Notes: a model not told the origin generated them from the letters alone. 6,450 nt of DNA from JADLHS01 sp036274115 (GCA_036274115.1 DASUGI010000346.1:1-6450), one strand, 5' to 3'; shown: positions 1-6,290, counted from the stretch's first letter. Numbers and translations are program-made.

Positions 1-88
1 TGACTTAAAACAATTCCACGGCTCGTTTTTGCGGCCCATCCTTGAATGAGCGAATGCCGGTTTAATTGCATCGTTTTCAAGGAAAATT

Positions 89-114
89 GAGACAGGCCGC
101 GACGCCTGTCCTAC
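89..114 (-). repeat. Solitary palindromic REP-like hairpin just after dnaN
   Basis: This is a 26-nt copy of the hairpin that recurs in pairs at 3271-3381 and 4720-4812, with one extra C in the loop region. On the transcribed (minus) strand it folds with arms GACAGGC and GCCTGTC around GTCGCG. It begins 2 nt beyond the dnaN stop codon and is followed by AATTTTCC, so it could act as a weak intrinsic terminator or protect the mRNA 3' end. That role is inference; the T-run is short. No inverted partner is visible in the remaining 88 nt to the left. Confidence 0.75.
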
Positions 115-116
115 AC

Positions 117-1226
117 CTAACTCAGCCGCATCGGCATCACAACGTAGAGGAACGGCCCGTTGATCTTGAGCACGCCCGGACTCAGTTCATCAATCAACTC
201 GATGAACACTTCGTCGTTGGTCAGCGCATTCAACGGGTCGATGAGATACTTCGGGTTGAACGCGATGGCGATTTCCTTGCCTTTGTAATTCACGGCTATA
301 CTTTCGCGGGCTTCACCGACTTCGGGACTATTTGCGGTAATGGCGAGATTGTTTTTGCCAAAAGCCATCTTAACCGAGTTCGCCTTTTCACTTGTCATGA
401 TCTCGGCTCGTTTTAACGCATGCAGGAATTCTTCGCGCGGCAGGCTGATGCGTTCCTTGGTTTCGGCGGGAATAACCTGTCGATAGTTGGGATAATTGCC
501 CTCAATCAGCTTGGTGACGATGACTACAGCGAAACCTTTCTCGTCTTTCAGCGTGAATTCAGCCTGATTTTCGGCGTATTTGATGGTGACTTCACCTTTG
601 TCCTGCAACAAGCGGTTCAATTCGTTGACTGCTTTCGAAGGAATGATGAACTCACCCTGGCTCTTCTCAGAAATGTCCACTTCCTCATCCACCAACGCGA
701 GCCGACGGCCGTCCGTGGCCACGATGGTCATCTTGTGGTCCTTGAGGCTGATGAAAATCCCGTTCAGCACATAGCGCGCTTCGTCCGTCGAAATCGCGAA
801 CGAGGTCTTCTTCATCATCCCTTTGAGCTTTTCCTGGGTGACCGTGACCTTTTTGTCCTCCTTGAACTTTGCCATCGGCGGAAATTCATCCGCGGACAAA
901 CCATGAATTTTGTAGAACGACGGACCAGATTGGACACTGCAGACGTTCTTTTCATCCACTTCCATCTCGATCTCACCGCCGGTGAGTTCGCGAGCGATGC
1001 CGAAAAGCTTTTTTACCGGCAACGTTACTGAGCCTCCTTTCTTTGCCGTCGCTTCAACCGCGCAGGACACTGTTACATCGAGGTCGGTGGCGGTGAACTC
1101 CAGACGATTCCCGTCGGCGCGCATGAGCACGTTGGAGAGAATCGGCAGCGTGGTGCGCGTGCTCACGACGTTTTGGACAGCTTGGAGACCGTTGAGGAGC
1201 TGTTCCTTCGAGATGGTCAGGTTCAT
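117..1226 (-). CDS. dnaN: DNA polymerase III beta subunit (sliding clamp)
   Basis: This gene encodes the ring-shaped processivity clamp that tethers DNA polymerase III to DNA and recruits repair and replication partners in the cytoplasm. The 369-aa product has the family's usual length (about 365-380) and the expected three repeated clamp domains, at roughly 1-120, 128-250 and 250-369. The N-terminus has the typical LPILSNVLM stretch (residues 27-35) and ATDLDV (46-51). The C-terminus ends VVMPMRLS, the conserved tail that forms part of the pocket for clamp-binding peptides. The ATG at 1226 is chosen because NLTISKEQLL matches the family start; no clear Shine-Dalgarno precedes it. dnaA is not in the window; the upstream neighbour is a cysteine desulfurase 205 nt away. 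A promoter with an overlapping DnaA-box-like site is predicted at 1281-1311, and a REP-like hairpin follows the stop. The family assignment is secure. Confidence 0.98.
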   Translation of the reverse strand: MNLTISKEQLLNGLQAVQNVVSTRTTLPILSNVLMRADGNRLEFTATDLDVTVSCAVEATAKKGGSVTLPVKKLFGIARELTGGEIEMEVDEKNVCSVQSGPSFYKIHGLSADEFPPMAKFKEDKKVTVTQEKLKGMMKKTSFAISTDEARYVLNGIFISLKDHKMTIVATDGRRLALVDEEVDISEKSQGEFIIPSKAVNELNRLLQDKGEVTIKYAENQAEFTLKDEKGFAVVIVTKLIEGNYPNYRQVIPAETKERISLPREEFLHALKRAEIMTSEKANSVKMAFGKNNLAITANSPEVGEARESIAVNYKGKEIAIAFNPKYLIDPLNALTNDEVFIELIDELSPGVLKINGPFLYVVMPMRLS

Positions 1227-1280
1227 GCCGGGCTACTAATAGATGTTTCTTTTCTTCAAAAACGTATCCGTATTAAGGCG

Positions 1281-1311
1281 TGTGAATAAGGCACACAAAC
1301 TTCCATGTCAA
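1281..1311 (-). promoter_or_regulatory. Predicted dnaN promoter with a DnaA box over the -10
   Basis: On the minus strand a perfect -35 hexamer TTGACA (1311-1306) is followed after 17 nt by TATTCA (1288-1283), a weak -10 that matches 3 of 6 consensus positions. The nonamer TTATTCACA (1289-1281) fits the DnaA-box consensus TTATNCACA exactly and covers the -10. The dnaN ATG lies 54 nt further on. The layout suggests that DnaA could repress or tune dnaN transcription, as DnaA does at several replication genes in other bacteria. No binding or transcription start is demonstrated. Confidence 0.5.
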
Positions 1312-1325
1312 GGAAACCACAACGA

Positions 1326-1335
1326 CTTGCGCAAG
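1326..1335. promoter_or_regulatory. 10-bp perfect palindrome upstream of the dnaN -35
   Basis: CTTGCGCAAG is a perfect 10-bp palindrome centred about 20 nt upstream of the predicted TTGACA. Its position is compatible with a small operator, but a palindrome of this length also arises by chance and no regulator is implied by the neighbours. Confidence 0.25.
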
Positions 1336-1381
1336 GAGGAAACTCAAAACGCGTGACCAATACCAGCCAAAAACAGAAAAC

Positions 1382-1419
1382 TTATTCGCGTTCTTCACAC
1401 CATTCGCAACTCATTCACA
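1382..1419 (+). promoter_or_regulatory. Phased array of four DnaA-box-like nonamers
   Basis: Four related nonamers on the plus strand begin at 1382 (TTATTCGCG), 1391 (TTCTTCACA), 1400 (CCATTCGCA) and 1411 (TCATTCACA). The second and fourth differ from TTATNCACA at one position each; the other two are weaker. Starts are 9-11 bp apart, about one helical turn, so bound proteins would lie on one face. The array sits between the desulfurase stop and the dnaN promoter, with its boxes oriented opposite to the perfect box at 1281-1289. It could be a DnaA-responsive control region or an origin fragment; both are inference. Confidence 0.4.
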
Positions 1420-1431
1420 GACAATCCGGAG

Positions 1432-2583
1432 TCACTTCACACGCTGTGCGCGACGAATGACTTCCGGCAGCACGCGCTCGACGTGTTCAACCTCCGCCAA
1501 TGAATTCTCCCTTCCGAGCGAGAACCGCACGAGCGAGTTCGCCAACTCTTTTCGAACGCCAAGAGCGGAGATGACGTGTGAAGGCTCTAAAGAACCGGCT
1601 GAACAAGCCGAACCACTGGAGGCGCAAATCCCTTCCATATCAAGGCCGGCGAGCAAAGCGATGCTGTCCGCGCCTTCAACAAGGAACGAAACGGTGTTCG
1701 CCAACCCAAGTTGACGCGAGCCGACGAACTGAACCCCGGACAAATTATCAACCAGGGAAGTCAGACGATCGGTCAAAGGACGCAGCATTTCGCGGTTAAA
1801 TACCGGCTTTTTTATAAAGTTTTCCATCGCGGCCACGAGGCCGGCAATCGCCGCAAGATTCTCTGTTCCGGCCCGACGCTCGTTCTCATGGCCGCCGCCG
1901 AAAAGAATCGGGTCAGGGTGCAAGGGAGAGCGGATATAAAGCACTCCCACGCCTTTCGGACCGTGAAACTTGTGCGCACAGACCGAAACAAGGTCCGCGT
2001 TGAACTGGTCAACGCTGTCGAAAGGCTCTTTACCGAACCACTGCACGGCGTCCGTATGGAAAATCACACCGCGTTCCCGGCAAATTGCGCCTAACTCAGC
2101 CACCGGTTGAATTGTGCCGATTTCGTTGTTTGCGGCCATGACCGAAACCAGCGTCGTGTCATTGCGAATGGCCTTCTTTAAGTCTTCCGGAGAAACGCGT
2201 CCTTCGTTGTTAACCGGCAAACAGGTAACCTGAAAACCTTCCTTGGACTCCAGATAGTTAAAGCAATGCAGCACTGCATGATGCTCGATGGCCGAGGTGA
2301 TAAGATGCTTTCCCTTGTTCGCCAGCAATCGGGCCGCGCCGAAGACAGCGAGGTTGTTACTCTCCGTGCCGCCGCTGGTGAAAATGACCTCGCTGGGCTT
2401 GCACTTCAGCACGAGAGAAGCCTGATCGCGAGCATCATCCAGCGCTGCCCGGGCGCGTTGCCCAACATGGTGAACGCTGGAGGGGTTTCCCCAAACTTCG
2501 CCGAGGAAAGGCAGCATGGCCTCGCGCACTTGTGAATCAAGCGGCGTGGTAGCGTTGTAATCGAAGTAAATCGTCCGCGGCAT
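1432..2583 (-). CDS. Cysteine desulfurase, NifS/IscS family
   Basis: This PLP enzyme converts cysteine to alanine and passes the sulfur on as a persulfide for Fe-S clusters, thio-modified tRNA or molybdopterin. The 383-aa product has the family's usual length. It opens with IYFDYNATTPLD, has the cofactor-stacking His in IEHHAV (about residue 101) and carries ANNEIGTIQP at 151-160. It also has HTDAVQ (176-181) and the Schiff-base Lys205 in CAHKFHGPKG. The full active-site loop SSGSACSAGSLEPSHV places the catalytic Cys at 327, as in the long-loop NifS/IscS class. The ATG at 2583 lies 2 nt after the oxidoreductase stop, so the two are very likely co-transcribed; no strong Shine-Dalgarno is visible. 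The symbol is left open because nifS, iscS and icsS cannot be separated from sequence alone. Its upstream neighbour suggests service to molybdenum cofactor synthesis as well as Fe-S assembly. Confidence 0.95.
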   Translation of the reverse strand: MPRTIYFDYNATTPLDSQVREAMLPFLGEVWGNPSSVHHVGQRARAALDDARDQASLVLKCKPSEVIFTSGGTESNNLAVFGAARLLANKGKHLITSAIEHHAVLHCFNYLESKEGFQVTCLPVNNEGRVSPEDLKKAIRNDTTLVSVMAANNEIGTIQPVAELGAICRERGVIFHTDAVQWFGKEPFDSVDQFNADLVSVCAHKFHGPKGVGVLYIRSPLHPDPILFGGGHENERRAGTENLAAIAGLVAAMENFIKKPVFNREMLRPLTDRLTSLVDNLSGVQFVGSRQLGLANTVSFLVEGADSIALLAGLDMEGICASSGSACSAGSLEPSHVISALGVRKELANSLVRFSLGRENSLAEVEHVERVLPEVIRRAQRVK

Positions 2584-2585
2584 GG

Positions 2586-3266
2586 CTAGTAAACGGCGGT
2601 TTCACTGCCGAAACCGGGAGGGATGTTCTTAGCATCGGCAAATCGCTCTTCCAGCCATGGATCAGCCGAGTTCGAATAACCGCGCACTTCCCAAAATCCA
2701 AGGATATCCCGGTCCATGAAGGTAATTTCGCGGAGAAACTTTGCGCCTTTCCAGGCGTAGCGCTTAGGGATAATCACGCGCGCCGGACCGCCATGTTCTT
2801 TTCCGAGCGGTTTGCCATTCCAGGAATGCGCGATCAACACGTCGTCATCCATGCAGACTTCAAGCGGGTTGTTCGTGGAGTAACCGTCGTAGCTCTTGAA
2901 GAAAACGTGCGATGCTTCGGGCTTTGGTTTCACTAAATCCGCCAACGTAAAGAAGGCAACGCCGGAGAATTGCATGTCGAACTGACTCCACGTCGTAACG
3001 CAATGGAAGTCGCTCACATCGGTGAACTGCGGTAGCGCCATGAACTGTTGCCAGTTCAACGTCACCGGATTCTCCACTTTACCGCCGATCTTAAGTTCCC
3101 ATTTATCCAGCGGAACTTCGGGTTGAATGCCAAGATCGAGCACCGGGAAGTTATGGACCTGTCGCTGACCGGGGGGAAGCCGATCCTTTGAGCGAACAGT
3201 GGGTCTGGCCTTTCCAGCCATCTTCGCAGCCCAGCGTTCTTTCGCTGCAATGTATTGTTCCTTCAT
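2586..3266 (-). CDS. Sulfite oxidase-like molybdopterin oxidoreductase, cytoplasmic
   Basis: The product (226 aa from the ATG at 3266) is a compact molybdopterin-binding domain of the sulfite oxidase/YedY fold. It resembles the short soluble members called sulfite oxidase-like oxidoreductases. The key motif is FHCVTTWS, with the molybdenum-ligating Cys near residue 89. Further hallmarks are GGPARVIIPKRYAWKGAKFL (about 159-178) and GFWEVRGYSNSADPW near 190-204. There is no signal peptide, Tat motif, haem domain or dimerisation domain, so it should be cytoplasmic and rely on an unidentified electron partner; the substrate is unknown. A TTG lies one codon upstream of the chosen ATG. A 111-bp repeat element ends only 4 nt before the ATG and leaves no Shine-Dalgarno sequence. 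The stop TAG is 2 nt from the desulfurase ATG, indicating an operon. The family call is firm; sulfite as substrate is not established. Confidence 0.92.
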   Translation of the reverse strand: MKEQYIAAKERWAAKMAGKARPTVRSKDRLPPGQRQVHNFPVLDLGIQPEVPLDKWELKIGGKVENPVTLNWQQFMALPQFTDVSDFHCVTTWSQFDMQFSGVAFFTLADLVKPKPEASHVFFKSYDGYSTNNPLEVCMDDDVLIAHSWNGKPLGKEHGGPARVIIPKRYAWKGAKFLREITFMDRDILGFWEVRGYSNSADPWLEERFADAKNIPPGFGSETAVY

Positions 3267-3270
3267 CAAC

Positions 3271-3381
3271 GTAGGACAGGCGTCGCGCCTGTCTCAAACA
3301 TGAATACAGTGTAGTTCCAGCCCCGAGGGTGTCACAGAAAGAAAATGGAGACAGGCGCGACGCCCGCGACGCCCGTCCTAC
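3271..3381. repeat. REPIN-like element 1 filling the intergenic gap
   Basis: Two inverted hairpins (3271-3295 and 3348-3381) flank a 52-nt core. The left copy has arms GACAGGCG and CGCCTGTC around TCG and an outer GTAG end. The right copy is the inverse but 9 nt longer, because CGCGACGCC is tandemly duplicated, and it has one T-to-C change. Its core resembles that of the element at 4720-4812 when read on the opposite strand: both start CTCCAT, share a CTTTC block, and end GTTTGAGACAGG. The element occupies the entire space between the restored stop of the sulfatase gene, to which it supplies the TAG, and the start of the oxidoreductase gene. Confidence 0.8.
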
Positions 3382-4824
3382 GGTTTGAAGTTCTTCGGCG
3401 GCACAGCCTGCCGCGCCAGTGCATCGTAGCGGGCTCGCAGTTCCTTCAGCCGCTCGGGTTGTTTTTCGGAGAGATCGGTCTTTTCGGAGGGATCGGCGGA
3501 ACGTTGAACAACTCCATTTTGTCAGCGTCGACCTTCGCCCGCTGGCGTGGCCTGGCATTCTGAGGCGGTTCATCATCGTCCGCTGGCTCCGCAACTGAAG
3601 CATTCACGACCAGCTTCCAATCATCAATCCGGATCGCCCCTTTGGTCGGAGTCGAATTGACCAGGATTTCCTTTCGTGGTGAAGGTTTGCCGTCGGTCAG
3701 GCACGCGAGGACATCCACGCCGTCCAGCGGTAGTTTTTGTTCCAGCGACGCGCCGGCGAGTTTGAGAAAGGTCGGATAAAGATCCGTCACATGCATCGGC
3801 GTTTGCACCACGCTGCCGGGCTTGATGTGACCTTCCCACGCCGCGCAGGCGACCACCTTCACACCGCCTTCGTATAGCGTCCCTTTGCCGGCGCGCAACG
3901 GACCATTGCTGGCAACGCGGCGTGGATTCGGCCCGCCATTGTCGCTGGAAAAGAAAATCAAAGCGTTTGTGCGTCGCCCCGCTTCATCGAGCGCGCCAAG
4001 AATTTGCCCAATGCCCTCGTCCATGGCTGCCACCATGCCGGCGTAGGTTCGACGCGGCTCAGGCAGATTCTTATAGGGTTCTTTGTATTTCTCGGGAACT
4101 TGATGCGGGGCATGGACCGCGTTGAACGGCACGTAAAGAAAGAGCGGCTTGTCCTTGGGTTGGGCCTTTACGAGGCGGGCGGCTTCCCTGGCAATCAAGT
4201 GTGTTGAGTAACCCGATTCCTTGAGCGGCACGTCATCACGATACCAATCGTCCTTTCCGTCGCGAATATGAGTGAAATAATCCAGCGCTCCCAATAGATG
4301 CCCATACGAATGATCGAAGCCGCGCGCGTGCGGAAAGTAGGCTTTGTCGAAACTGCCCAAATGCCATTTGCCGCAGATCGCCGTCGTGTAGCCCGCTTCC
4401 TTCAACGCTTGCGGGAGCAACCGTTCCTCCAACGGCAAACCGTAGTTCGCCCAGGGCCGCACCACGCCGACCTGCAGGCCGTAGCGCATCGGATAACGCC
4501 CGGTCAGCAATGCCGCGCGCGTGGGCGAGCACGACGGTTGCACGTAGAATTGCTCCAGCTTCGCGCCGGAGGCGGCGAGTTTGTCGAGGTTCGGTGTTTT
4601 GATTTCACTGCCGCGCCAGCTCACGTCGTAACTGCCTTGGTCGTCGGACAGGATCACGATGATGTCCGGCTTCTGCGCGCGTGGAGAGTAAGCGCGAGCA
4701 AACAAAGCGAGAGGATGACGTAGGACAGGCGTCGCGCCTGTCTCCATCTTTCGGAGATAACGGCTAAACTGCTACAGGGAAAAGTTTGAGACAGGCGCGA
4801 CGCCTGTCCTACGGGTAATTTCAT
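3378..4824 (-). pseudogene. Arylsulfatase B-like sulfatase, frameshifted at both ends
   Basis: This encodes a type I sulfatase that hydrolyses sulfate esters using formylglycine made from Cys. The open core frame (4680-3500) contains ILSDDQG with the calcium-binding aspartates, QPSCSPTRAALLTG with the CxPxR maturation motif, and CGKWHLGSF. It also has the metal-site SSDNGG and the GKGTLYEGG segment. RGFDHSYGHLLGALDYFTH recalls arylsulfatase B. The natural start is the ATG at 4824, which overlaps the previous stop as ATGA and has AAGGAG 5 nt upstream. That frame encodes a signal peptide whose hydrophobic part is VILSLCLLALTLHA, but it enters the mature frame only after a shift in GCGCGC (4675-4680). 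Near 3499/3500 one base is missing; adding it continues the protein as AADPSEKTDL to KNFKP and a TAG at 3378. An unbroken frame from the ATG at 4747 (433 aa) lacks a good signal peptide and tail. A 93-bp repeat lies inside the signal-peptide codons. It is either a recent pseudogene or carries two sequencing errors. Confidence 0.8.
4720..4812. repeat. REPIN-like element 2 inside the signal-peptide codons of the second sulfatase
   Basis: Two perfect inverted 25-nt hairpins (4720-4744 and 4788-4812) enclose a 43-nt core. Each has 8-bp arms GACAGGCG/CGCCTGTC around TCG, and the outer ends read GTAG inwards. The total length of 93 bp keeps the frame. Reading from the ATG at 4824, the element adds 31 codons (GQASRLSQ... 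to ...RQARRLSY) between MKLP and VILSLCLLALTLHA. It also supplies a new in-frame ATG at 4747 for the mature frame. The core is related to that of the element at 3271-3381 in opposite orientation. Confidence 0.85.
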
Positions 4825-6290
4825 GGCAGCTCCTTTCTCCATTTCAACGCAGCGTCCGAGAGGCGTTTTGTGACGGCTGGTTCTTTCGCAGCGAGATCGC
4901 TTTGTTCCGCGAGATCCTTGGTTAAATCGTAGAGTTCGGCGCCGTTCCCGTTGGCATTGATGAGCAACTTCAATTTGCCATCACGCACGGCCACGTTCGG
5001 GCTGCGGTCTTTGCCTTGCGGAAAGCTGAACGAATTCGTGTTACGGCCATATTCCCAGAACAACGGCGCACGGCGCACAGCGGTTTTCTCTCCCAGCAAC
5101 ACGGCAGAGAAATCTTCACCGTCGAAAGCCACATCGGTTGGCAACGGAGCATTGGCGATGGCACAGAACGAGGGAAACAAATCCAAGGCGCTCAACACGG
5201 AAACCTCATCCAGTTGGCCGGCAGGCACGCGACCTGGCCAACGAACGATGAACGGCATCCGAACGCCGCCCTCGTAAAGGCTCAGCTTGCTGCCGCGAAA
5301 CGGCGCCGAGCGACGACTGTTGAAAGTTGGCATCGCGCCGTTGTCGCTGGTGAAAATGACCAGCGTGTTTTCATCAATGCCGAGTTCCTTCAAGCCGGCG
5401 AACAGTTTTCCGAGCGCGCGGTCATATTCGTCCAGAACCGCGCGGAACTTGCGCTGTTGCTCCGGGCCGTTCGGATACTCCGACAAGCGTTCATCGCTCG
5501 GCACCCAGGGCGTGTGGACATCGTCAGGCCAAAGATTGATGAAGCATGGCTTTTGGCCTTTGTTTCGCTTGAGGAAATCCAACGTCTTATCCACAAAGAA
5601 TGAGGTCCGATCCCATCGTTTCACTTTATCGTGGGCGGACCAGATCCAATTCGTGCCCGTGATATCGGGATGCGGTTGGGGACTTTCGTAAGTGCTCGCG
5701 TGTTCGTCGAAGCCATAGGCGCTGAACGGCGGGGCGTTCGTCACGTCGCGGCCGCCGCCCATGTGCCACTTGCCGAAATGGCCAGTGGCGTAGCCGGCAG
5801 ATTTAAGAGCGCGTGCCAGTGAAGGCGCTTTGGGATCGAGAAAGTCCGCCTGTTCGCAGGCCGCGTTACCTTTGCGTGTCTGGAGAAAACTGGTGATGCG
5901 CCAACGCGCCGGATGCATTCCAGTGAGAATGCCCGTCCGAGACGGAGAGCAGATGGGCGACGCGGAATAATATTGGGTGAAGCGAATTCCCTCTTTTGCC
6001 ATCCGGTCAATATTCGGCGTGGGTGCGAACTTGCCGCCGTAACAACCGATGTCGCCGAAGCCCATGTCGTCGGTGAGAATCAGGATGATGTTGGGGCGGA
6101 ATAGATTAGTGGCGGCCGCGGCGGGGAGAGTCAGGGATGTAGCGATGCAGAGGAAACAGAACAACGCTCGGAGCGCGGACCGCCGAGTCCGCGAGATGGT
6201 CGGACGTGCGGTATCTGGCGATTTCGTGCGCGCTTGCTTCGCGCGGACAAGGCTGTCCGCGCTCCTGCTCTGTTTGGGCAACACGCCCAA
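4821..6290 (-). CDS. Secreted type I (formylglycine-dependent) sulfatase
   Basis: The product is an exported sulfatase, probably acting on sulfated polysaccharides in the periplasm or outside the cell. It carries LILTDDMGFGD (calcium-binding Asp74/75) and ASPICSPSRTGILTG, with Cys114 as formylglycine precursor and Arg118. HFGKWHMGGG has Lys174 and His176. DDVHTPW (His259), TSDNGA (Asp316/Asn317) and FRGSKLSLYEGG (Lys335) complete the catalytic set, so it should be active once matured. The tail NGNGAELYDLTKDLAEQSDL is the usual C-terminal subdomain. Its 489-aa length is normal for the family. A hydrophobic segment LFCFLCIATSLTLPAAAA (43-60) is a Sec-type signal core. No in-frame ATG exists upstream of it: the start is TTG 6290, GTG 6284 or TTG 6281, none with a Shine-Dalgarno. 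A 96-bp repeat makes up most of residues 9-40. The stop overlaps the next sulfatase's ATG. Exact substrate cannot be told. Confidence 0.92.
   Translation of the reverse strand: MGVLPKQSRSADSLVRAKQARTKSPDTARPTISRTRRSALRALFCFLCIATSLTLPAAAATNLFRPNIILILTDDMGFGDIGCYGGKFAPTPNIDRMAKEGIRFTQYYSASPICSPSRTGILTGMHPARWRITSFLQTRKGNAACEQADFLDPKAPSLARALKSAGYATGHFGKWHMGGGRDVTNAPPFSAYGFDEHASTYESPQPHPDITGTNWIWSAHDKVKRWDRTSFFVDKTLDFLKRNKGQKPCFINLWPDDVHTPWVPSDERLSEYPNGPEQQRKFRAVLDEYDRALGKLFAGLKELGIDENTLVIFTSDNGAMPTFNSRRSAPFRGSKLSLYEGGVRMPFIVRWPGRVPAGQLDEVSVLSALDLFPSFCAIANAPLPTDVAFDGEDFSAVLLGEKTAVRRAPLFWEYGRNTNSFSFPQGKDRSPNVAVRDGKLKLLINANGNGAELYDLTKDLAEQSDLAAKEPAVTKRLSDAALKWRKELP
4830..4835 (-). promoter_or_regulatory. 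Ribosome binding site that fixes the second sulfatase start
   Basis: On the minus strand AAGGAG is followed after 5 nt (CTGCC) by the ATG at 4824, whose last bases form the TGA stop of the upstream sulfatase (ATGA overlap). This is the clearest Shine-Dalgarno in the window and shows that translation was designed to begin at 4824 by coupling, not at the ATG at 4747 that gives the longest open frame. Confidence 0.8.
6170..6265. repeat. Second-family REPIN-like element in the first sulfatase's signal-peptide codons
   Basis: Two inverted 24-nt units (6170-6193 and 6242-6265) share outer GGAGCGCGGAC and inner TCCGCG and differ only in the 7-nt loop (CGCCGAG against AGCCTTG). They enclose 48 nt. 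This is a different sequence family from the GTAGGACAGG elements but has the same architecture. The 96-bp total is in frame and encodes the stretch from SADSLVRAKQ to SRTRRSAL. Short GAGC runs flank both sides, which might be a target duplication, though this is uncertain. Confidence 0.75.

Noticed and set aside
1..39. Possible minus-strand ORF starting ATGGGCCGC and running off the left edge
   Set aside because: Only 13 codons are visible, the AAGG is too close to the ATG, and no family can be recognised.
66..1031. Long plus-strand open frames opposite dnaN
   Set aside because: They are antisense to a secure dnaN, have no recognisable domains and reflect codon bias of the opposite strand.
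1280..1296. GTGTG/CACAC inverted repeat next to the dnaN -10
   Set aside because: A 5-bp stem is too short to separate from chance, and the DnaA-box reading explains the sequence better.
1711..2535. Plus-strand open frames opposite the cysteine desulfurase
   Set aside because: Shadows of a gene with complete active-site motifs; no ribosome binding sites or family resemblance.
3260..3305. Eleven-codon minus-strand ORF (MFETGATPVLR) overlapping the oxidoreductase start
   Set aside because: It is encoded almost wholly by the repeat and has no ribosome binding site; a leader peptide cannot be supported.
3271..4812. CRISPR array
   Set aside because: The repeats are palindromic inverted pairs far apart, not regularly spaced direct repeats, and no cas gene is present.
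4298..5603. Plus-strand open frames opposite the two sulfatases
   Set aside because: Antisense to clear sulfatase motifs, arginine-rich and without recognisable domains.
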